This document shows positions 58,445 to 64,000 of a stretch of 64,000 nucleotides of DNA, piece after piece. Source of the DNA: Magnetospirillum sp. (GTDB taxonomy: Bacteria > Pseudomonadota > Alphaproteobacteria > CACIAM-22H2). The DNA lies in the NCBI GenBank assembly GCA_027532905.1, contig JAPZUA010000001.1, positions 1,299,950 to 1,363,949 of the forward strand, in the 5' to 3' direction. The notes below the pieces were generated by a model, which saw only the letters and a program-made list of their open reading frames with translations, was not told where the DNA came from and did not search any database. Made by a program: the position numbers and the translations under genes. The number at the start of each line of letters is the position of its first letter. Position 1 is the first letter of the stretch.

Positions 58445-59583
58445 ACGACGCGGCGCCCTTCGCGCCACACTTCGCGGATCTGCGCCAACTCGCCTGCGAT
58501 ACGCGCGCGCACGAGATCCGCGCGCTTGCCGACGGCGATTTCGCCGCGGTCGTCGAGCCCCACCGAATGGGCGGGGTTGTAGCTGATCTTGGCAACCGCT
58601 TCGGCCAGATCGATGCCGATCCCGGCTTGGGCCAGCTTGAGTGCTGCCGGCAGAATGCTCGCGGGCACGTAGTCCGACGACACGATGTCGACATGGCCGG
58701 TGCGCGCAAGATCGACGGCCGCGACGTTGCCCGAGTGCGAGCCGCCGAGCACCAGATTGGGCCCACCAACGAGCACGGCCAAACCTGCCGCGTGCGAGGC
58801 CGCAGCGGCTTCCGGCGTGGTCGGGAATTCGGCGATCTGCATGCGGTCGCGGATCGCCTCGTCGACATGCGCAAGCGTGGCGTCGTCGTGGCTGGCGAGT
58901 GCAATACCCTTGCGATGCGCGTGATCGACGAGCAGGCGCCGGTTCACGACGGCGTAGTTCTGGTGCATGTGATGGCGCTCTGCCACGAAGGCGCGGAAGG
59001 CTTCGTCGGTCATCGCGTATTTTTTGGTGTAGTAGAGGCGAAGCTTGCCCTCGTCCACAAACTGCCGCTGGCCCGGCGTGTGGTCCATGATCGAGGCGAG
59101 CTTGACCTCGGGGAAATCCATCATCCGCAAGGCGAGCGCTTCGACGTTCGGATAGGTCACCTCGCAGCGCACATGGATGAGGTGCTCGGCGCGCAATGCG
59201 CCGACCGCCCCCGTCGCCATCAAAGCCGCATGCATGCGCTCGAGATTTTCCACGCGGTCGCTGCGCTCGAATACGTCGCCCAAACCGACAGCGTCGAATA
59301 CCGTCACGATGCCGGCCGCGGCGATCTGCGCATCGTGCGCCATCACCGCTTCTTCGGCGGGCCAGTGCACGCCGGGACGCGGGCTCATGTGCTTTTCAAG
59401 ATTGTCGGTGTGCAGCTCGACGAAGCCCGGCATCAGAAAATCGCCGTCGAGGTCCGTACCGACGGCACTGCCGCTTTCGGCGATGTCGGCAATGCGGCCG
59501 TTCGCGATGCGCACCGCCGCGCCTTCGAGGACGCGGTCGCGCAACACCACGCGCGCATTGCGGAACACGATTTCGCTGCTCAT
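58441..59583 (-). CDS. phnM: Alpha-D-ribose 1-methylphosphonate 5-triphosphate diphosphatase PhnM
   Basis: Amidohydrolase-fold enzyme of 380 residues releasing pyrophosphate in the C-P lyase pathway. MPGFVELHTDNLEKHMSPRP (51-70) contains metal ligands His58 and the PhnM-specific HTDNLEKH motif; ALASHDDATLAH and VSSDYVPAS follow. The ATG overlaps the phnL stop by four bases. Confidence 0.96.
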   Translation of the reverse strand: MSSEIVFRNARVVLRDRVLEGAAVRIANGRIADIAESGSAVGTDLDGDFLMPGFVELHTDNLEKHMSPRPGVHWPAEEAVMAHDAQIAAAGIVTVFDAVGLGDVFERSDRVENLERMHAALMATGAVGALRAEHLIHVRCEVTYPNVEALALRMMDFPEVKLASIMDHTPGQRQFVDEGKLRLYYTKKYAMTDEAFRAFVAERHHMHQNYAVVNRRLLVDHAHRKGIALASHDDATLAHVDEAIRDRMQIAEFPTTPEAAAASHAAGLAVLVGGPNLVLGGSHSGNVAAVDLARTGHVDIVSSDYVPASILPAALKLAQAGIGIDLAEAVAKISYNPAHSVGLDDRGEIAVGKRADLVRARIAGELAQIREVWREGRRVV

Positions 59584-60278
59584 GCGGCCATCCGTACGGG
59601 TTCGACGTTGAAAATGCGCGTGCCGACGGCGTCGGCCATGTCGTGGTCGTGGAACACGCCGAGGACTGCGGCCCCGCGCGATTTGGCGGCCTCGATGAGC
59701 GCCACCACGCGGCGGCGGTTCTCGGCATCGAGGGCAGAGGTCGGCTCGTCGAGCAGCATCAGCGGATACTCGACCGCAAAGCCGCGCGCAAGATTGACGC
59801 GCTGCTGCTCGCCGCCTGAAAATGTGGCGGGCGGCAGATCCCACATTTTTTGGGCAATGCCGAGGCCGTCGAGCAAAGTGCCGGCCCGTTCGCGCGCGCG
59901 GTCTTCGTCCCAGCCGATGCGGCGCAACGGTTCGGCGACGACGTCGCGCGCGCCCACGCGCGGGATCGCACGCAGAAACTGGCTCACATAGCCGAGCGTG
60001 CGGCGGCGCAGATCGAGGATCGTGCGGTGGCCTGCCCCCACGATCTCGACCTTTGCCGCCCCATCGGCGATTTTGATCGAGCCCGTATCGGCAACATAGT
60101 TACCGTAGACGCAGCGCAGCAGCGTCGATTTGCCGGCCCCCGAAGGGCCTGCGAGCACGAGGCATTCGCCCGCGAACGCATCGAGCGACACGCCGCCAAG
60201 GACCGGCAATTCGAGACCGCCGCGATTGTGCAGGCGGAAGCTTTTGCGCAAGTCGCGCACTTCGAGCAGCGTGTTCAT
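59580..60278 (-). CDS. phnL: C-P lyase ABC-type subunit PhnL
   Basis: ABC-ATPase-like partner of the C-P lyase complex, 232 residues. Walker A is GPSGAGKST (44-52), the signature is FSGGEQQRVNLARG, and Walker B is LLLDEPTSALD. It is not a transporter ATPase but acts with PhnK and PhnGHIJ. ATGA overlaps on both sides. Confidence 0.95.
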   Translation of the reverse strand: MNTLLEVRDLRKSFRLHNRGGLELPVLGGVSLDAFAGECLVLAGPSGAGKSTLLRCVYGNYVADTGSIKIADGAAKVEIVGAGHRTILDLRRRTLGYVSQFLRAIPRVGARDVVAEPLRRIGWDEDRARERAGTLLDGLGIAQKMWDLPPATFSGGEQQRVNLARGFAVEYPLMLLDEPTSALDAENRRRVVALIEAAKSRGAAVLGVFHDHDMADAVGTRIFNVEPVRMAA

Positions 60279-61060
60279 ATCTGCAGCACCGAGGAAACGA
60301 GCAGTTGCGCGTAGGGCGTTTGCGGATCGTCGAGCACTTGGTCGACGAGGCCGAGTTCGACCGCTTTGCCGTCCTTCATCACCAAGAGCCGGTCGCCGAG
60401 CAGGCGGGCGACCGCCAGATCGTGCGTGACGAGCACGGCCGCCAGCCCCAGATCGCGCACGAGCACGCGCAAGAGGTCGAGCAGGCGCGCTTGCACCGAA
60501 ACGTCGAGCCCGCCGGTCGGCTCGTCCATGAACACAAGGCGCGGTTTGGTCACGAGATTGCGCGCGATCTGCAGGCGCTGCTGCATGCCGCCCGAAAATT
60601 TCGACGGCAGATCGTCGATGCGGTCGCCCGAAATTTCGAGCCGCTGCAGCCAGTCGGACGACTCGTTGCGGATATTGCCGTAGTTGCGGGCACCCAGCGC
60701 CATCAGCCGTTCGCCGACATTCGCACCCGCCGACACGCCGAAGCGCAACCCGTCGCGCGGGTTCTGGTGGATGAGGCCCCACTCGGTGCGCTGCAGGCGC
60801 TTCAACAGCGTTTCGTCGCTCGCCGCAATGTCGATCTCGCGACCCTTGGCGTTGCGATAGTAAGCGTGGCCTGCATCGATCGGCGTCTGGCCCGACAGGC
60901 ATTTGAGGAGCGAGGTTTTGCCCGCCCCCGATTCGCCGACGACAGCCAAAACTTCGCCCGGCCACAGATCGAACGAGATGCCGTCGCACACCGCGCGGGC
61001 GCCGAAATTCTTGCGCAAGCCCTCGACGCGCAGAATCGGTTCGTCGCTGCTCGCGCTCAT
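60275..61060 (-). CDS. phnK: C-P lyase ABC-type subunit PhnK
   Basis: ABC-type ATPase bound to the C-P lyase core, 261 residues. Walker A is GESGAGKTS (42-50); the signature is FSGGMQQRLQIARN; Walker B is LVFMDEPTGGLDVS. PhnK binds the PhnGHIJ complex in E. coli. Overlaps phnJ and phnL by four bases each. Confidence 0.95.
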   Translation of the reverse strand: MSASSDEPILRVEGLRKNFGARAVCDGISFDLWPGEVLAVVGESGAGKTSLLKCLSGQTPIDAGHAYYRNAKGREIDIAASDETLLKRLQRTEWGLIHQNPRDGLRFGVSAGANVGERLMALGARNYGNIRNESSDWLQRLEISGDRIDDLPSKFSGGMQQRLQIARNLVTKPRLVFMDEPTGGLDVSVQARLLDLLRVLVRDLGLAAVLVTHDLAVARLLGDRLLVMKDGKAVELGLVDQVLDDPQTPYAQLLVSSVLQI

Positions 61061-61926
61061 TCGGCGGCTTCCTTAGTGTCGGTTGCGGGGCCGTGGCCGT
61101 GCGCGCGGCGCGTCTGGCAATAGTCGCTGTCCGAGCACACGAACATGCGCTTGTTGCGGTCGTCGACGACGATCTCGTCGAGGAACGAGTCGGTAGCCCC
61201 GCAGAGAGCACAGCTCTCGTCCCATTTCTCGATGCGGAACGGATGGTCTTCGAAATCGAGCGAACGCACGGCCGTATAGGGCGGGACCGCATAGATGCGC
61301 TTTTCGCGCCCGGCCCCGAACAGCATTAAGGCAGGGCTGCGGTCGAGCTTGGGATTGTCGAATTTGGGGATCGGCGAGGGCTTCATCAGATAGCGCCCGT
61401 CGACGACGACCGGATAGTCGTAGCCCGTGGCGATATGGCCGAAGCGCGCCACGTCTTCGTAGAGCTTCACATGCATGATCGAATAGTCGGCGTGCGCGTG
61501 CATGCGCCGCGTTTCCGCCTCGCGCGGCTCGAGCCAGCGCAGCGGCTCGGGGATCGGCACCTGGAAGACCATGATCTGGCCTTCGCGGAGCGGGGCTTCG
61601 GGGATGCGATGGCGCGTTTGGATGATCGTCGCCTCGGCTGTGCGCTCGGTCGTGGCGACGTCGGTCGTGTTGGCGAACAGGCGGCGGATCGACACGGCGT
61701 TGGTCGTGTCGTCGGCACCTTGGTCGATGACTTTCAGAACGTCTCCGCTGCCGACGATGGCGGCCGTCACCTGGATGCCGCCCGTACCCCAGCCGTAGGG
61801 CAGCGGCATCTCGCGACTCGCGAACGGCACCTGGTAGCCGGGGATCGCGACGGCCTTCAGCAGCGCACGGCGGATCATGCGCTTGGTCTGCTCGTCGAGA
61901 TAGGCGAAATTGTAGCCTTCGATCAT
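61057..61926 (-). CDS. phnJ: C-P lyase catalytic subunit PhnJ
   Basis: Radical SAM-dependent carbon-phosphorus lyase of 289 residues. [4Fe-4S] ligands Cys239, Cys242 and Cys264 and the thiyl-radical Cys270 (E. coli 241, 244, 266, 272) are conserved in CALCGATDS and VCSDSDYC. Gly30 in IPGYQVPF corresponds to E. coli Gly32. ATGA overlap with phnI. Confidence 0.97.
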   Translation of the reverse strand: MIEGYNFAYLDEQTKRMIRRALLKAVAIPGYQVPFASREMPLPYGWGTGGIQVTAAIVGSGDVLKVIDQGADDTTNAVSIRRLFANTTDVATTERTAEATIIQTRHRIPEAPLREGQIMVFQVPIPEPLRWLEPREAETRRMHAHADYSIMHVKLYEDVARFGHIATGYDYPVVVDGRYLMKPSPIPKFDNPKLDRSPALMLFGAGREKRIYAVPPYTAVRSLDFEDHPFRIEKWDESCALCGATDSFLDEIVVDDRNKRMFVCSDSDYCQTRRAHGHGPATDTKEAAE

Positions 61927-62999
61927 TCGGCCGCCTCGCGCGTTTGGTCGGCGCGGATGCGCCGGATGAGATTGAGCTCGGATTGGAAGTCGACGTAGTG
62001 CGGCAGCTTCAGATGCTGCACGAAGCCCGAGGCTTCGACATTGTCGGCGTGCGACAGCACAAATTCTTCGTCTTGGGCAGGCGACGTGCGTTCCTCGCCG
62101 AGCTCGCCCGCGCGCAGCGAGCGGTCGACGAGCGCCATCGCCATCGCCTTGCGCTCGCCCTCGCCGAACACGAGCCCGTAGCCGCGCGTGAACTGGGCGG
62201 GTTTTTCGCGCGAACCCTGGAACTGGTTGATCATCTCGCACTCGGTCACGCGAACCTCGCCGATGCACACGGCAAAGCCGAGCTCTTCGGGCACGATCTC
62301 CACATCGACGTCGCCGATGCGGATTTCGCCCGCAAACGGATGGGTGGAGGAATAGCCGCGCTGTGTCGAATAGCCCAAAGCAAGCAGGAAGCCTTCGTCG
62401 CCGCGCGCCAGATTCTGGAGGCGCAACGCGCGCTCCGCCGGGAACTGCAGCGGATCGCGCGTGAGATCAGGCGGGCTTGCGTCGCTTTCGTCGACCTGCT
62501 CGATGAGGCCTTCGCGGTCGAGAATGTCGAGCGCACGCGGGCAATCGGCTTGCGGCGCGTCCGCGACAGGCTCGACCGTTTTGCGCGTCCCCTCGGCGGC
62601 AAGCGCAAAATCGAGCAGGCGGTGCGTGTAGTCGAAAGTCGGTCCCAGCATTTGGCCGCCCGGCAGATCTTTGTACGCGGCGGAAATGCGCCGGATCGGG
62701 CGCATCTTGTCGGTATCGACCGGCAGCGATTCGGCCAGGCGCGGCAAGGTGGTGCGATAGGCGCGCAGCAGAAAGATCGCTTCGACGAGATCGCCGCGCG
62801 CCTGTTTGACGGCAAGGGCCGCAAGCTCGCGGTCGTAGAGAGAGCCTTCCGCCATCACGCGATCGACCGATAGCGTGAGCTGGCTTGCGATCTGCATCAG
62901 CGACAGTTCGGGCGTGGCAGGATCGCCGCGCCGTGCCTGGTCGAGCAGCGCATGCGAGGCTTCGATCGCCTTGGCCCCGCCTTTGACGGCAACGTACAT
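61923..62999 (-). CDS. phnI: C-P lyase core subunit PhnI
   Basis: A 358-residue subunit of the PhnGHIJ core that catalyses nucleosidase-type attack transferring phosphonate to ribose. MYVAVKGGAKAIEASHALLD at the start is the family's fixed N-terminus; GQMLGPTFDYTHRLLDFAL follows near residue 115. ATG 62997-62999 lies three bases after the phnH stop. Confidence 0.96.
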   Translation of the reverse strand: MYVAVKGGAKAIEASHALLDQARRGDPATPELSLMQIASQLTLSVDRVMAEGSLYDRELAALAVKQARGDLVEAIFLLRAYRTTLPRLAESLPVDTDKMRPIRRISAAYKDLPGGQMLGPTFDYTHRLLDFALAAEGTRKTVEPVADAPQADCPRALDILDREGLIEQVDESDASPPDLTRDPLQFPAERALRLQNLARGDEGFLLALGYSTQRGYSSTHPFAGEIRIGDVDVEIVPEELGFAVCIGEVRVTECEMINQFQGSREKPAQFTRGYGLVFGEGERKAMAMALVDRSLRAGELGEERTSPAQDEEFVLSHADNVEASGFVQHLKLPHYVDFQSELNLIRRIRADQTREAAE

Positions 63000-63002
63000 G
63001 GC

Positions 63003-63572
63003 CTATCCCTCCACGCGCGTGGTGCGCGGCAATGCAAGCGCGCTATCGCCCGCAACAAACACAATGTCGAGGCCCCGCGGGAACAGCTCGTGCAGCATGT
63101 CGCGCTGGCCCCAGAAGCCGCTCGGCAGACCGGCAATGCCGACATGTTCGACCGTCTCGATGCCGGGGCCGCGCAGCGCAAGTGCGCCGCGATGCGCCAG
63201 GCTCGGCACTTCGAGCACAAGCGTTGTCGATTGGTCGGGATATTCGTTGGTGCCAAGGTCGAAACCGGCGAGCGGCGGGCATTCGGCCGCCGTCGCAAAT
63301 GCAAAGCGTGCACCCGCCGGGCTTGCCGCAACGCGCGCACTGCAATGGAAGCGAAGCCAATCGGCAGCCGGTGCGCATGCCGGGCTCAGCCAGACGGGCG
63401 TATCCATATCGGCCAAGGTCAACGCCAACGCGGCAGCCGCACGGCAGAAGCCCGGCGGCAACTCGGTCGGGGCGGCAAAATTCGCCAAACGGCCCGGGCG
63501 CGCCATCGCATCGAGCACGGCGCGGAAGGCGGCTTGGGCATCGGCAACGGGATCGGCGAAACCGGTTTGCAT
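63003..63572 (-). CDS. phnH: C-P lyase core subunit PhnH
   Basis: A 189-residue subunit of the C-P lyase core. FRAVLDAMARPGR near residue 18 and GFWGQRDMLHELFPRGLD near the C-terminus are typical. I start at ATG 63572 because a GAGG sequence lies nine bases upstream, over the ATG at 63581, which would sit against that sequence. Between phnG and phnI. Confidence 0.93.
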   Translation of the reverse strand: MQTGFADPVADAQAAFRAVLDAMARPGRLANFAAPTELPPGFCRAAAALALTLADMDTPVWLSPACAPAADWLRFHCSARVAASPAGARFAFATAAECPPLAGFDLGTNEYPDQSTTLVLEVPSLAHRGALALRGPGIETVEHVGIAGLPSGFWGQRDMLHELFPRGLDIVFVAGDSALALPRTTRVEG

Positions 63573-63584
63573 TGCACGCATCCT

Positions 63585-64000
63585 CTATTCCCGCACAAGC
63601 GTGAAAAAATCGACCTTGCTGGTCGCGGCATGCGCTGCTTGTGCCGCAACGCGTGCGGCCTGCGCTGCTTCGAGCCGATCGATCTGGCGCGCTGCTTCTG
63701 CGTTGCCGCGCTGCAAAAGCGCATCGAGCAGCGCTGCCTGTTCGGCGCGGTTTTTGTCGCGGCCCATTACATAGCCGAAGCCCATCGGCCCTGCCGCGTC
63801 GCCCGCAAGCCGCACGACGCAGCGCGTGACCGTGGCTTCGCCGAAATTGAACGGCGCCCCGCGCCCGCCGATGCGGCCGCGCAGCAATGCCAATCCCGTT
63901 TCGGGCGGACGCACGAACGCTGCGCGTGGCATCTGCCCCAGTGCCGCACACGCTGCGGCCAACTCGCCCGGCAGGGCTTTCGCCAGCACGCGCATCCAGC
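63585..64000 (-). CDS. phnG: C-P lyase core subunit PhnG, 5' end missing
   Basis: At least 136 residues from an internal Met at 63995, continuing beyond the window. ETGLALLRGRIGGRGAPFNF and FGYVMGRDKNRAEQAALLDAL match PhnG; the C-terminus VDFFTLVRE is typical. The usual Trp before MRVLA is visible as TGG at 63996-63998, so the true start is off the window. It heads the visible part of the operon; regulator (phnF) and transport genes may lie beyond. Confidence 0.92.
   Translation of the reverse strand, partial: WMRVLAKALPGELAAACAALGQMPRAAFVRPPETGLALLRGRIGGRGAPFNFGEATVTRCVVRLAGDAAGPMGFGYVMGRDKNRAEQAALLDALLQRGNAEAARQIDRLEAAQAARVAAQAAHAATSKVDFFTLVRE

Overview
The window is a dense, high-G+C chromosomal segment of an alphaproteobacterium, most likely Rhodospirillales-like. 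The evidence is gene content and order: dnaX-ebfC-recR, an SRP RNA beside dnaX, an S4 protein-fdxA-carD run, an RpoH-type sigma factor, ccoNOQP-ccoGHIS and a C-P lyase operon. The assignment rests on family recognition only; no rRNA or tRNA gene was seen.

Layout. 1-5.2 kb: housekeeping genes (D-cysteine desulfhydrase-like fragment, recR, ebfC, dnaX, SRP RNA, nudC, a TPR protein). 5.2-13.5 kb: a leftward branched-chain-amino-acid-type (Liv) ABC transporter cluster with a long-chain acyl-CoA synthetase and, unusually, two tandem class I cytochromes c between livM and the binding-protein gene. 13.6-20.3 kb: hydrolase, large PAS sensor kinase, aconitase, MAPEG protein. 20.4-22.1 kb: HigBA toxin-antitoxin pair with a palindromic operator, a small secreted protein and a lower-G+C orphan membrane protein. 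22.1-30.9 kb: kynurenine pathway (kynU-kynA), hsp20, htpG, a CpdA-like phosphodiesterase, an SUV3-like helicase, S4 protein and ferredoxin. 30.9-33.8 kb: carD with a long structured leader, a degenerate PPP-family phosphatase, and rpoH. 33.8-35.8 kb: an AT-rich island with a frameshifted antitoxin-like gene, a motif resembling a dispersed mobile-element repeat, a PD-(D/E)XK nuclease and an 11-bp tandem repeat. 35.8-41.3 kb: PhoR-like kinase, orphan NitT/TauT binding protein, and a SigF/NrsF-type ECF sigma cassette with a near-ideal promoter. 41.3-50.7 kb: the complete cbb3 oxidase locus (ccoNOQP, ccoGHIS, a SafE-type protein) with an FNR/FixK box in the divergent promoter. 50.7-57.2 kb: PucG-like aminotransferase, serS, thiol dioxygenase, two MFS transporters, hydroxypyruvate isomerase. 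57.2-64 kb: DUF1045 2H-fold gene and phnN-M-L-K-J-I-H-G, running off the window end.

How it fits together: the cell appears to respire at low oxygen (cbb3 oxidase under FNR/FixK-type control), to take up and activate organic acids or lipids (Liv plus acyl-CoA ligase cluster), to degrade tryptophan and phosphonates, and to respond to heat and oxidative or metal stress. The least ordinary parts are the 33.8-35.8 kb island, the ECF/NrsF cassette, the cytochrome pair inside the Liv cluster and the degenerate phosphatase next to rpoH. All assignments come from reading translations and motifs; no database search was run.
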